Assembly (NCBI GenBank): GCA_030587365.1
Contig: JAUQZE010000027.1
Coordinates: forward strand, 386,509 to 450,508
Source: Candidatus Freyarchaeota archaeon
GTDB taxonomy: Archaea > Asgardarchaeota > Jordiarchaeia > Jordiarchaeales > Jordiarchaeaceae
Direction: 5' to 3'
DNA: 64,000 bases
The position numbers were made by a program, and so were the translations under genes. Below, one piece after another: positions 35,493 through 44,675 of the stretch; position 1 is the first letter of the stretch, and the number at the start of each line of letters is the position of its first letter. A model generated the notes under the pieces. It was not told where the DNA came from. It made no database searches and saw nothing but the letters and a program-made list of their open reading frames with translations.

Positions 35493-36551
35493 ATGTCAAA
35501 AGATGTTTCTTTTTCGGATGAGGAGAGAGACCGATACTCCAGAAATATTGTTCTCGACTACATAGGATTTACCGGTCAGAAAAAACTGAAGAAGTCCAAG
35601 GTTTTGGTTGTCGGGGTGGGCGGAATCGGGTGTTACGCGGCTCTTCTCTTCGCTCAGATGGGTGTGGGAACAATTCGCCTTGTGGACATGGATATCGTGG
35701 AGGTTTCCAATCTTCAGAGACAGGGATTATACAATATGGAACTGTTGAATTATCCGAAAGTTGAGGCAGCCAAAATTCAACTTGCTAAGTTAAACCCTGA
35801 TATAAACATAGAAGACTTTACCTATTTTTTGGATGAGACAAACGTTATGAAACTATTAGAAGGTATTGATGTTGTGGTTGACGGACTCGACGCTATAGAG
35901 CCGAGATACGTTTTAAACAAGGCTTGCCACAAGTTAGGTATACCCTACATTTTTGGAGCCGCAATCGAAACCTACGGCAACGTTTTCACAATAATTCCCG
36001 GAAAAACCGCCTGCTTAGAGTGCTTCTATGGAAATATTAGTGACGAGACGCTACCTGCATGTGGACAAGTAGGAGTATTTCCACCGGTTCCTTCAATTGT
36101 CGCCAACATTGAGGTATCGGAAGCGATAAGAATTCTTTTGGGAAAGGCCCCCCAACTGGCGGGAACTTTGCTTATCATTGATGCCTCGGACCTCTCTTTT
36201 GAGAAAGTCTCCCTCCAGAAAGAAGATTCTTGTAGGGTTTGCAACCTGAAGCCGGAGGAAATAGTTTTCAAATCGAAACGAGAGGAAACCGGCGTGAAAG
36301 CGGTTTGTGGCAGGGCGCTTAAAAGCACCTACATAGTCATACCCGAAAAAGACCTAGATTTAGACTTTCAAAAAATCGTTGAAAACATGGATAAATCATA
36401 CAAAATAGTTTTGGTGTCGGAGCTGGGAGTTGCTTTAAAAAAAGATTCAAAGGTGGATGTTAATATTCTAAAATCGGGAGTAGGCATTGTTAAGGGAACT
36501 CGGGGAGATAAAGCTGCTCAAGAAGTATATAAACAACTGATTCCGCAATAG
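35493..36551 (+). CDS. ThiF/MoeB/HesA-family adenylyltransferase (E1-like)
   Basis: 352 residues. The Rossmann motif VLVVGVGGIGCYAALLFAQMGVGTIRLVDMDIVEVSNLQRQ carries the ATP-binding residues. Zinc-type CLEC and CRVC Cys pairs are present. It adenylates the C-terminus of a ubiquitin-like sulfur carrier (MoaD, ThiS or SAMP). The last ~85 residues, after EIVFK, form an extra small domain in place of a rhodanese. ATG 35493 (GAGGT upstream) is preferred over TTG 35484. Molybdopterin synthesis is likely given the FdhD, MobA and AOR genes elsewhere in the window. Confidence 0.88.
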   Translation: MSKDVSFSDEERDRYSRNIVLDYIGFTGQKKLKKSKVLVVGVGGIGCYAALLFAQMGVGTIRLVDMDIVEVSNLQRQGLYNMELLNYPKVEAAKIQLAKLNPDINIEDFTYFLDETNVMKLLEGIDVVVDGLDAIEPRYVLNKACHKLGIPYIFGAAIETYGNVFTIIPGKTACLECFYGNISDETLPACGQVGVFPPVPSIVANIEVSEAIRILLGKAPQLAGTLLIIDASDLSFEKVSLQKEDSCRVCNLKPEEIVFKSKREETGVKAVCGRALKSTYIVIPEKDLDLDFQKIVENMDKSYKIVLVSELGVALKKDSKVDVNILKSGVGIVKGTRGDKAAQEVYKQLIPQ

Positions 36552-36704
36552 ATTTTACTTGTGAATACTCGGTTTTATAAATGCTAAATTACTCTTTTAT
36601 TTTGACATAATTATGTTGAATAAATTTTACTTTTTGCATCAAAAGGTTTAAATTATGAAAAATATAAATATGTTATTAGACAGTGTAAATGAGTGTGAGA
36701 CAGA

Positions 36705-37058
36705 ATGAGGACACCATGCGAAGTTATGAACAAATTCTACCTCCCCTCCATTCGTGCCATGATCGCCAAGGAACTATCTGAAACCTACAACTGTACACAG
36801 ATGAAAATCGCCGAATGGCTAGGCGTGACACAAGCCGCTATAAGCCAGTATCTTTCTTCAAAACGTGCGGTCGCTGAACAAATGTTAAAAACTAGACCAG
36901 CAGTAAACGAGTTCGTCAGAGAAATCACAGCCAAACTTATGAACGGAGAGGAAGAAAAAGTTAACATGACCAAAGAGATGTGTAAACTTTGTAGTACTTT
37001 GAAATTATGCGAAGCTTATGGAATTCCAAGGAGTTACCAGACAGTCAGATATCGGTAG
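36705..37058 (+). CDS. Archaeal XRE-like helix-turn-helix regulator
   Basis: 117 residues. An HTH (CTQMKIAEWLGVTQAAISQYLSSKRA) lies at residues 30-55 and a C-terminal CKLCSTLKLCEAYGIPR segment holds three Cys that could bind a metal or Fe-S cluster. Similar COG2522-type archaeal regulators sit near metabolic genes. The Cys cluster suggests redox or metal sensing (inference). Confidence 0.8.
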   Translation: MRTPCEVMNKFYLPSIRAMIAKELSETYNCTQMKIAEWLGVTQAAISQYLSSKRAVAEQMLKTRPAVNEFVREITAKLMNGEEEKVNMTKEMCKLCSTLKLCEAYGIPRSYQTVRYR

Positions 37059-37151
37059 TCATAGGAAGAACCAAGAGACAGATTACATACAAAGTTACCA
37101 CTCTTTGACTTTTAAAAACCAAAGGAAGACCGCATAGTCATAAGAAGGCTC

Positions 37152-37352
37152 TTACTTAGGCTGTTCTACCTTTGGTTTCTTACTTCTTTTCAGGGATGTC
37201 TTTGGGAATTCGTAGTTGCAAACAGGACATAGAATCAGATTGCAAGCCTTTGCAAGAGGGCATACCGCACATCTCTCTGCTTTATCCTCCGTGAATTCAT
37301 ATCCACATAAGGGACACCGGTAAACTTCCTTCTCCGAGACTTTGTCTGGCAT
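37152..37352 (-). CDS. Small zinc-ribbon protein
   Basis: 66 residues with three Cys pairs, CPLC, CAVC plus C, and CPVC, arranged as two zinc ribbons (YRCPLCGYEF..., LILCPVCNYEF) and a basic tail. It is convergent with the HTH regulator. Proteins of this kind are often found beside FeoA/FeoB in archaea, but no feo gene is visible here. Confidence 0.65.
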   Translation of the reverse strand: MPDKVSEKEVYRCPLCGYEFTEDKAERCAVCPLAKACNLILCPVCNYEFPKTSLKRSKKPKVEQPK

Positions 37353-37568
37353 AATTCAACACCCCTTTAACTTAACTAATCAGAATCATAATTCCAGTAT
37401 ACTTAGGGTTTAGAGCCTTTAACTCTTTCAACCAATTTTCCCCTATTTTTAAAGGACTATTTTTTTCAGTTTAGTTGCATCCCAAAATAAGTTGGTCGAT
37501 GAGCTTCTTGTTTGACTGAATTGATTTTGTGTTTGCCGAACACCCGATAACATATTTCATTAGTGGCA

Positions 37569-39050
37569 CTATCGTCCCATGAGTTTTGATTTGATCAGGG
37601 TGTATTGGTACATTGCTCCTAAGGCTTTGACGGCCAATTCTATATCAAGATAGGTAGGGTAATCCGCGGCTTCAAGAGCATTGTAAATTTTGTTAATGCT
37701 TTCATTACTGGGACCGTAAATCCAGATTACTATGGGCTTGTCTTTAAGCCTTTCAACCTGTAAATCTTTGAGAATTTTAGTGTAGAATTCTGGCGGGAGC
37801 CCCGGGTAGGCGTAAAGTGTAATTAGCAGGCAGTCAATATTGCTATCTTCAAAAAAGACCTCAAGTGCTTTTCTGTAAGGCATGATGGGATCCTGCAGTG
37901 TGGGCATAGCCGGTCCGATGTCTGAAGGATTACCAACCATTGTAGGATGACCCTCAAATAACTTTTCATTACTCTCATCTGACAACTTACCCAGCACCAA
38001 TCCCCATTCTGTCGCCGTATCTATAGCCATAATGCCAGCACCCCCAGAAATTGTAATTATACCCAACCTGTTTCCCCGTGGAAGTGGCTGGTATCCGAAC
38101 GCTTTAGCTATATGAAATAGTTCCACAAAAGAATTCACCTGGATTAAGCCAGCCTGTCTAAACGCCGACTCGTATATTTTGTGGTCTCCAGCAATTGACC
38201 CTGTGTGAGAGGCTAAAGCTTTTTTACTCTCGCTCGTTCTCCCGGGTTTGTACACTATTATGGGTTTCTTTTTAGCAACTCTTTTGGCTACTTCTAAAAA
38301 TCTCGTTCCGTCTTTAATATCCTCGATGTGTATTGCGATTACTTTGGTTTCTGAGTCATTTTCAAGGTACTCCAGTAGATCTGTTTCATTAATGTCGCAC
38401 TTGTTACTCAAGTCACAGGTTTTGCTGACGCCGTATTGCAGGTCTTCGAAGGGAAACGCTTGTGCCCCTATAATTCCTGTCTGCGCGGCGAGTGCCACAT
38501 GCCCCCTCCTTATGCTTTTGTATCCCGTTGGATAGGGCGTAGTTATTAAGCCCGAGTAAGGATTCACGGTGCCAATAGTGTTGGGTCCTAATAGTCTTAT
38601 TCCGGTCTGCTTGGAAATCTCCACTAATTCCTTTTGAAGTTTCGCTCCTTCCTCATCTCTTTCCGCAAAACCATCCGCTACAATAACTGCTCCCTTTACC
38701 CCCTTTTCTGCACAGTTCCTAACTATTCCGGGCACTGCCTTGGAGGAGGTAATTATTACCGCTAAATCTACTTCGCTAGGAATTTCCTTAACATTCGGAT
38801 AAACCTTAATTCCCTCAACCTCCGGGTAGGAAGGATTTACCAAATAGACCTCTCCCTTATACCCCAAATTTTTCAAGTTATTAAGCGTGACCAGACCACC
38901 AAACCAGCCGCTCTTAATGGCACCAATTATCGCGATACTTTTAGGCTCGAAAAACGGAGTCAAATCGCTTCTAACTCTTACATTTTCCTGACGCTTCTTA
39001 ACAGACCCCTTATTAATATCCAGCTCATCTCGCTTAATTTTTCGAACCAA
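37569..39050 (-). CDS. ADP-forming acyl-CoA synthetase, alpha-type subunit
   Basis: 493 residues. A CoA-binding Rossmann domain (FFEPKSIAIIGAIKSGWFGG...) is followed by ligase domains with the phosphoryl-carrier His in ASHTGSIAG (SHTGS motif) and SGGAGIMAID. It makes ATP from acyl-CoA such as acetyl-CoA. The beta (ATP-grasp) subunit is not adjacent. TTG 39050 with AGGTG 5 nt upstream is preferred over a start at 39113. It fits the IorAB and AOR fermentation genes in the window. Confidence 0.85.
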   Translation of the reverse strand: MVRKIKRDELDINKGSVKKRQENVRVRSDLTPFFEPKSIAIIGAIKSGWFGGLVTLNNLKNLGYKGEVYLVNPSYPEVEGIKVYPNVKEIPSEVDLAVIITSSKAVPGIVRNCAEKGVKGAVIVADGFAERDEEGAKLQKELVEISKQTGIRLLGPNTIGTVNPYSGLITTPYPTGYKSIRRGHVALAAQTGIIGAQAFPFEDLQYGVSKTCDLSNKCDINETDLLEYLENDSETKVIAIHIEDIKDGTRFLEVAKRVAKKKPIIVYKPGRTSESKKALASHTGSIAGDHKIYESAFRQAGLIQVNSFVELFHIAKAFGYQPLPRGNRLGIITISGGAGIMAIDTATEWGLVLGKLSDESNEKLFEGHPTMVGNPSDIGPAMPTLQDPIMPYRKALEVFFEDSNIDCLLITLYAYPGLPPEFYTKILKDLQVERLKDKPIVIWIYGPSNESINKIYNALEAADYPTYLDIELAVKALGAMYQYTLIKSKLMGR

Positions 39051-39449
39051 TTTTACACCTTCCCTTACTGGTATTCTTAGGCTTCCTATTGGTAACCAAA
39101 TTCGAAAGCGCAAATAACATTTGAAGTGTACAAAACTAGTTAATCCATGTCTAAGAATCTTTGGATTAATTGCTGCTTGACCACATTCACAAACTTTCGG
39201 ATTGAAATATAAGCCTTTTTCTAAAAAAATTAATTAATCACGTCGCTATTTCTTGAATGAATCTTGTTGAAACTATATAGGTCCTAAAGCGTCGAGGAGG
39301 CTCTCTAGGCGGTTCCATAAAAACAACTATGATTAAACTAGCTACCCCGCAGAAACAGAAATTGAATGATAACAATAAAGTTTATGAGGGTTTAATGCAA
39401 TACAATCAATAATATGTGCACATAAAAAAACTATAAAGGGAGTGATTGG

Positions 39450-39665
39450 ACGTCGTCTAAAAAAGACACATTAAAGGTCGCTCTTGCTTTAGAAAAAAAG
39501 GCAGTAACAACTTACAAGCAACTAGAAGCTGAAGCGAAGAAAAGGAATGCGATAGACTTAGCCAAATTCTACGACGACTACGGAAAGGAAGCGGAGAAGC
39601 GTGTGCAAAAAATCGAGGAACTCCAAAGAAAAATAGAACGTGAAAAGAGAGAGTTAGAAGAATGA
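39450..39665 (+). pseudogene. Duplicate of small helical protein, start codon changed to ACG
   Basis: The frame is intact for 71 codons (SSKKDTLKVALALEKKAVTTYK...). It matches copy 2 at most positions, but the position of ATG is ACG and no other in-frame start exists. It may be a decaying duplicate or use a weak ACG start. The retained frame suggests recent duplication or continued selection. Confidence 0.55.
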
Positions 39666-39825
39666 AAGCAGAACCCTTGGAATTGTACCTCGCATTCTAC
39701 TCTCCCATTTTTTATTGAAAATCAATGTGAGGATTGCTACTACACGAATGAGACTCGCTAGAAGGATTATGCACCATTAGTTAATAAAAACGTGCACATA
39801 AAAAACTAAAAAGAGAGTGATGGTT

Positions 39826-40044
39826 ATGTCGTCTAAAAAAAAGGACAGATTAAAGGTAGCTCTTACTTTAGAAAAGAAGGCATTAGCAACTTACAAGAAA
39901 CTGGAAACTGAAGCGAAGCAAAGAAATGCACTAGACTTAGCCAAGCTCTTTGACGACCTTGGAAGGGAAAATAATGATCGTATTGAAAGGATCGAGGAAC
40001 TCCAGAGAAAAATGGAACGCGAAAAGAGAGAGTTAGAAGAATGA
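39826..40044 (+). CDS. Small charged coiled-coil protein
   Basis: 72 residues, almost all helical and highly charged (KVALTLEKKALATYKKLETEAKQRNALDLAKLFDDLG, then RIERIEELQRKMEREKRELEE). The pattern resembles ferritin/rubrerythrin-like helix pairs, but the metal ligands are not seen. ATG 39826 aligns with the ACG of copy 1. Unknown function. Confidence 0.65.
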   Translation: MSSKKKDRLKVALTLEKKALATYKKLETEAKQRNALDLAKLFDDLGRENNDRIERIEELQRKMEREKRELEE

Positions 40045-40188
40045 AAGTAGAACCCTGGCATTGCACCTCGCATTCTACTCTCCCATTTTTTATTGAGAAT
40101 CGATGTGGAGATTGCTACCACACAAATGAGACTTGCTAGAAGGATTACGCTATAACATTTTTGACCCAGATAATTTGAGCTGGTTTTT

Positions 40189-40611
40189 ATGGCAAATGGT
40201 TCTGACCTTTTAATCTATTCTGATGGAGGTTCTAGGGGAAACCCCGGTCCTTCAGCTATTGGTTTTGTTGTATGTGATGGTAAGGGTAAAGTTTTAACGA
40301 GTCAGGGAAAGTACATAGGAATTCATACAAATAATCAGTCTGAGTACTTGGCATTAACCAAGGCTCTGGAGCACGCTCTCACCTACTCCCAGGTTAGGAT
40401 ACACTGTTTTCTTGATAGTGAGCTTGTTGTTAAGCAGTTAAACGGCGAGTACGAGGTGCGGGACAATGACTTACACAAGTTATTTTTGAAAATTAAAAGT
40501 TTAGAGAAGAAATTTAAGAGTGTAAAGTACTCGTATGCTCCAAGAAACACTGATAAACTCGCAATTGCTGATGAGCTTGTGAATAAGACCCTCGACTCGA
40601 AACTAAAGTGA
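40189..40611 (+). CDS. rnhA: RNase HI-like ribonuclease
   Basis: 140 residues. Catalytic residues are visible as YSDGGSRGNPGPSAIGF (first Asp), NNQSEYLAL (Glu), CFLDSELVVKQLNG (Asp) and NTDKLAIADELVNK (last Asp). It degrades RNA in RNA-DNA hybrids. The length and the lack of a basic protrusion match the archaeal type-1 RNase H group. Follows the tandem duplication with an AT-rich promoter gap. Confidence 0.9.
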   Translation: MANGSDLLIYSDGGSRGNPGPSAIGFVVCDGKGKVLTSQGKYIGIHTNNQSEYLALTKALEHALTYSQVRIHCFLDSELVVKQLNGEYEVRDNDLHKLFLKIKSLEKKFKSVKYSYAPRNTDKLAIADELVNKTLDSKLK

Positions 40612-40854
40612 AAGAATTGTATGGTTCTCTTTTTTGGATTTTTTTCTCACCGTTTTTGGAGATTTGGGAAAGTTAATTACTTAAATCTCACATTGTCCGT
40701 TTGAATTTTTCCGTTTTTTGTTTGTTTTAGTTCGTTTTTTTCCGATTTCAGAATTTCCCATGACTTAATTAAGCAGAAACCTTTATAGAATAAAAAAATA
40801 GTAAAAACGGTTAGATACAGTTGATACCAATATATTAGAAAAGGAATGAGGGAA

Positions 40855-41319
40855 ATGGCCTTACTAGAAAAAATTCAAAGCAAAATAAAAGATGATCATG
40901 TATCCGTTTCCGAAAAGAAGTCAAAATTACTTTTCAAGTGGGAGGAAGTCGTCACCATCGAAAGCTTAAAGGAAAAGTGGCAGGAATACCTCGACGATAT
41001 CAAATCCGATATTGACAACCTATCACTTTCTAGGGCTCACGTTCTCGCCGAGGGTTATCGAATCTATGAGCAAGATTCGGAAAAAATCCTAGACCGACTA
41101 GAAACTATAATAAAACAGAGAAAACTGAAATGCGAAAGAGAACCAGACCAACTAAAAATGAGCCTCGAAGAAGAGTATGATAAGAACAGACTGGAAAAAC
41201 TCGCAGACAAAGAACTAGACAAAACAGTTGAAGAAGCCACCAAAACCCTAAAAGGCAAAGTAAAAGAAGTCTGGCGCGCCTTAGGAAGAGTAATATTCCG
41301 AGAAGTCGCAGAAGAATAA
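40855..41319 (+). CDS. Helical protein of unknown function
   Basis: 154 residues, predicted to be mostly helical with coiled-coil character in the C-terminal half (QRKLKCEREPDQLKMSLEEEYDKNRLEKLADKELDKTVEEATKTLKGK). The start ATG 40855 has GAGGG just upstream. Nothing catalytic is visible. Stands alone. Confidence 0.55.
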   Translation: MALLEKIQSKIKDDHVSVSEKKSKLLFKWEEVVTIESLKEKWQEYLDDIKSDIDNLSLSRAHVLAEGYRIYEQDSEKILDRLETIIKQRKLKCEREPDQLKMSLEEEYDKNRLEKLADKELDKTVEEATKTLKGKVKEVWRALGRVIFREVAEE

Positions 41320-41615
41320 CCACCCTCTCTCTTTTATTACCCCCATAAAAATGGCGAGTTTTTCAATTTACACCTTCCTTAAACATATTTGTTAATTCGC
41401 CTCAAACACATTTTTTAATAAAAAATAAATTGAAAACAATGATTCTTGTTAGCAATTCTTCCTAGTTTCATAAAGTTTAAATCCTGCAAACCAAAAAATT
41501 AGTTAACCTTATATACTTCTGTAAACCGCTTCCAAAAAGGAAGATCCCAATCCTCCCTTTAAGGGAACGACAATTTAAAAGATAATGGTCAAATTAACTC
41601 CTAATGGTGATGTTT

Positions 41616-42032
41616 ATGTCCAAGAAGCTGAAAATTCGCTTTCTCATGGCTAAACCAGGTCTAGACGGTCATGATAGGGGGGCCAAAGTAGTTTCCATGG
41701 CATTGAGAGACGCCGGAATGGAAGTAATATATACTGGGCTCCACCAAACGCCTGAACAAATAATCGAGGCCGCCATACAGGAAGACGCGGATGCCATAGG
41801 ACTCTCCATCCTCAGCGGAGCACACATGACCCTTGTACCACGCGTCCTAGAATTAATGAAAGAACGAGAAATATCAGACCGGCTGGTACTAGCGGGAGGA
41901 ACAATAGTCCTAAAGGAAGACATCGAAGAACTCAAAAAACTAGGGGTTGCCGAGATATACGGACCGGGAACCCCCACAAAAGAAATAGTAGACTACATCA
42001 ACAAATACTTCGAAAAAAATGTCAAGAAATAA
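41616..42032 (+). CDS. B12-binding (mutase small-subunit) protein
   Basis: 138 residues. The cobalamin-binding signature KPGLDGHDRGAKVV (DxHxxG), ILSGAH and GPGTP are all present, as in the C-terminal domain of methylmalonyl-CoA mutase. It rearranges acyl-CoA with a large subunit, which is not in the window. ATG 41616 is the likely start of four in-frame candidates. Confidence 0.85.
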   Translation: MSKKLKIRFLMAKPGLDGHDRGAKVVSMALRDAGMEVIYTGLHQTPEQIIEAAIQEDADAIGLSILSGAHMTLVPRVLELMKEREISDRLVLAGGTIVLKEDIEELKKLGVAEIYGPGTPTKEIVDYINKYFEKNVKK

Positions 42033-42073
42033 CAACTCAAAAACAATTAACAAAAAAAGTAATAAATGAAATT

Positions 42074-42460
42074 TTAAATCTTTACAAAAATCTTATCCTT
42101 CTCTACCTTGACCTCAGTGGTTATAAGATAACGGGTTTCTATTTTTCTTCCTTCTTCTTCCAACATCTTGAGGAATTCCTTTGGAACTTTCTCCGCAATC
42201 TCTGGGGGGAATTTAAATACTGGCTCTGAGAGTTTCTTTCCCGTTGTCACATCGAAAGTAGCGTTGTGCAATGGACATGTAACTACCTTACCTTTCAGAA
42301 CACCATTATGAAGGGCAGCATTCATATGGGGACACCGGTCGTAGAAGGCATAGAACTTCCCATCAACATTAGCCACCGTTATAGGTATGTCTTTTTTCTT
42401 TACCATTTTCATTTTACCTTTTGGAACATTTGCTACCTTATCAATTTCTACCCATGACAT
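42074..42460 (-). CDS. Rieske [2Fe-2S] protein
   Basis: 128 residues. Both Rieske boxes are visible, CPHMNAALHNG (Cys-x-His) and CPLHNATFDVTTGK (Cys-x-x-His). It is a soluble electron carrier without a membrane anchor, like the ferredoxin components of dioxygenase or nitrite-reductase systems. Its partner is not evident. Monocistronic. Confidence 0.85.
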   Translation of the reverse strand: MSWVEIDKVANVPKGKMKMVKKKDIPITVANVDGKFYAFYDRCPHMNAALHNGVLKGKVVTCPLHNATFDVTTGKKLSEPVFKFPPEIAEKVPKEFLKMLEEEGRKIETRYLITTEVKVEKDKIFVKI

Positions 42461-42665
42461 ATTTTAGTAACCTCCTCTCATCATGGTTAAATGTTTTAAT
42501 ATGGATTTTGCCTCACAATCTCTTAAAAACATTGTGGTACTTTCACTATCTAATATTGGGAGCTCGATTCTTACGCGTTTCGTAGCCAATTGACCGGGAA
42601 CATTACCACGAATTTTTTAATCGACAAAACATCGCTTCTATTACACTGTTAATGTTAATTTTCAA

Positions 42666-44558
42666 TTATTCTGGCTCAGATTTTTGTATGGCTCCTTCAA
42701 GACACAGGTCTTGGCATATTGCGCAGCCAAAGCAGAGGTTCGATGAAATCTCTATCTCATCATCTTCGACGAGGAATGCTGGGCAACCCAGAGTGGAGAT
42801 GCAGAGTCGGCACTTGGTACACTTGTTCTTATCAATCTCGTAGGGAACAATCTTCTCATTGGCTTTCCTCTTTTTACGCTGACTGACTAGGGTGCAGTCT
42901 TGACGCGAAATAATTAGAGCCGGGCCGTCCCTAAACGAAACCGCCTCCAAAATCGTGTCCACGGTGTTTTTTAGATCGTAAGGATCAGTCACCCTAATGT
43001 ACTTCACTCCGCATCCTTCGGCGATTTTTTCCATCTGAATCTTGGGAGACGGGGAACCATCTATTCGAAAACCAGTTCCGGGGTGGGGCTGATGTCCAGT
43101 CATTGCAGTGGTACCGTTGTCAAGAACAACAACGACAACTTTGCTATTGTTGTAAACCAGATTGATAAGCGCTGGTATGCCTGCGTGGAAAAATGTTGAA
43201 TCACCCAAAATGGCAAAAATGGGGCTATCCTCCCCGACCTTTGAAAAACCATTAGCCATACCTATGCTTGCCCCCATGCATAAACAAGTCTCAATCGTTT
43301 CTAAGGGTGGATAGAATCCCAGAGTGTAGCAACCTATGTCCGAGCTGTATATGAATTTTATTTTGCTTCGGTTCTCCGCTAACTTTAACGCGTAGAAGAA
43401 GGCTCGGTGTGGACACCCAGGACACAGAACGGGGGGTCTAGGTGGAGCTTTTACTTCTTGCTGGTTTTCGATTTCTTGTTTCTGCATTGAGGTACGTTGC
43501 CCTTTCCCCAGAAAGTTGTTTATTGCTCCTGCCACGATGTCTGGTGACAACTCACCATATTGAGGTAATAGCCCTTTGCCGATTACTTCTAGAGCAGGAT
43601 TGAATTCTTTAGCGTACATGTTAACGTATTCCTCGATAAAGGGTTCGAGTTCTTCCACCACTAAGACACGGTCCAAGTTAGACACAAATTCGCCGATTAA
43701 TTTTTTTGGAGGCGGGAATGTTGTAACCAACTTCAGATAGGAAACCTCTTTCATGAGATTGTTTTTCTCAAGATATTCGCTTGCGTAAGTGTGTGATAGA
43801 CCAGACGCTAGGATACCGGTTCTTGAATTTTCGTTGAGTATCATCTTGTTAAAGGGATTAGACTCAGTTGCTTCTTTTATTTTCTCCATTCTCTCAAGCA
43901 TGACTTTCCTCTGAATCCTCGCGTTAACAGGCAGGAAGGTCCATCGGCTTTTATCGTGGTCAAATTTACCCGCCTTTATTATCTGGGGAATCTCTCCCAG
44001 CGTGACATCCTGCTGAGAGTGGCTTAACCGGGTGGTGGTTCGCAGCATTACTAGGGTTTTGTATTGTTCCGAAAACTCGAAAGCGAACTTGGTCATCTCT
44101 TTGGCTTCATTCGCGTTTGCTGGCTCAAGAACCGGGCAAAAAGAGAGTTTGGCCAATTGACGATTATCCTGCTCATTCTGACTCGAGTGGCAGTCTGGGT
44201 CATCAGTACTAACCAGAACGAAGCCCCCTCTGGCTCCTGCATAGCATGCGGTTACAAAGCTATCCAGAGCAACGTTCAATCCAACATGCTTCATACATGC
44301 AATTGATCGTACTCCACACATTGAGCCGGCGAAAGCGGTTTCAAAACCAACCTTCTCATTTATCGACCACTCCACATACATATCCGGGTAAAATTCGGAT
44401 ATAGCCGCGAGGGTTTCAATAATCTCAGTTGCCGGGGTTCCAGGGTATCCCGCTGCAACCCTGACCCCCGCTTCAAGAGTTCCACGCGCTATAGCTTCGT
44501 TTCCCAACAGAATTACACGCGTACCCGGTGAATCCTGAGCAAATATCGGTCTAGCCAT
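42666..44558 (-). CDS. iorA: Indolepyruvate:ferredoxin oxidoreductase alpha subunit
   Basis: 630 residues. N-terminal pyrimidine-binding domain (ILLGNEAIARGTLEAGVRVAAGYPGTPATEI), thiamine-diphosphate domain with GDSTFFHAG (Mg-binding), and C-terminal ferredoxin motifs CTKCRLCISTLGCPAF and CFGCAICQDLC. It oxidises aryl pyruvates to aryl-CoA, reducing ferredoxin. Pairs with iorB, 118 bp upstream on the same strand. The length matches the family. Confidence 0.93.
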   Translation of the reverse strand: MARPIFAQDSPGTRVILLGNEAIARGTLEAGVRVAAGYPGTPATEIIETLAAISEFYPDMYVEWSINEKVGFETAFAGSMCGVRSIACMKHVGLNVALDSFVTACYAGARGGFVLVSTDDPDCHSSQNEQDNRQLAKLSFCPVLEPANANEAKEMTKFAFEFSEQYKTLVMLRTTTRLSHSQQDVTLGEIPQIIKAGKFDHDKSRWTFLPVNARIQRKVMLERMEKIKEATESNPFNKMILNENSRTGILASGLSHTYASEYLEKNNLMKEVSYLKLVTTFPPPKKLIGEFVSNLDRVLVVEELEPFIEEYVNMYAKEFNPALEVIGKGLLPQYGELSPDIVAGAINNFLGKGQRTSMQKQEIENQQEVKAPPRPPVLCPGCPHRAFFYALKLAENRSKIKFIYSSDIGCYTLGFYPPLETIETCLCMGASIGMANGFSKVGEDSPIFAILGDSTFFHAGIPALINLVYNNSKVVVVVLDNGTTAMTGHQPHPGTGFRIDGSPSPKIQMEKIAEGCGVKYIRVTDPYDLKNTVDTILEAVSFRDGPALIISRQDCTLVSQRKKRKANEKIVPYEIDKNKCTKCRLCISTLGCPAFLVEDDEIEISSNLCFGCAICQDLCLEGAIQKSEPE

Positions 44559-44675
44559 TACATCATCCCCTTAATCTTTTGTGTTTGAGAATTTCCTTTA
44601 AGGTCGACACCTATTTTTGCATCATTAATGAGCATAAAACAAAATTTTAATTCTACATTTTCAAAACTTGCTTAA

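Larger units (their letters stand above)
39412..40146. repeat. Tandem duplication of about 365 bp containing a small gene
   Basis: Copy 1 (about 39412-39771) and copy 2 (about 39790-40146) share the upstream GTGCACATAAAAAA box, the coding part and about 110 bp of 3' flank with CTCGCATTCTACTCTCCC. They differ by scattered substitutions. Copy 1 has lost the ATG (now ACG at 39450), while copy 2 keeps ATG 39826. Confidence 0.7.
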
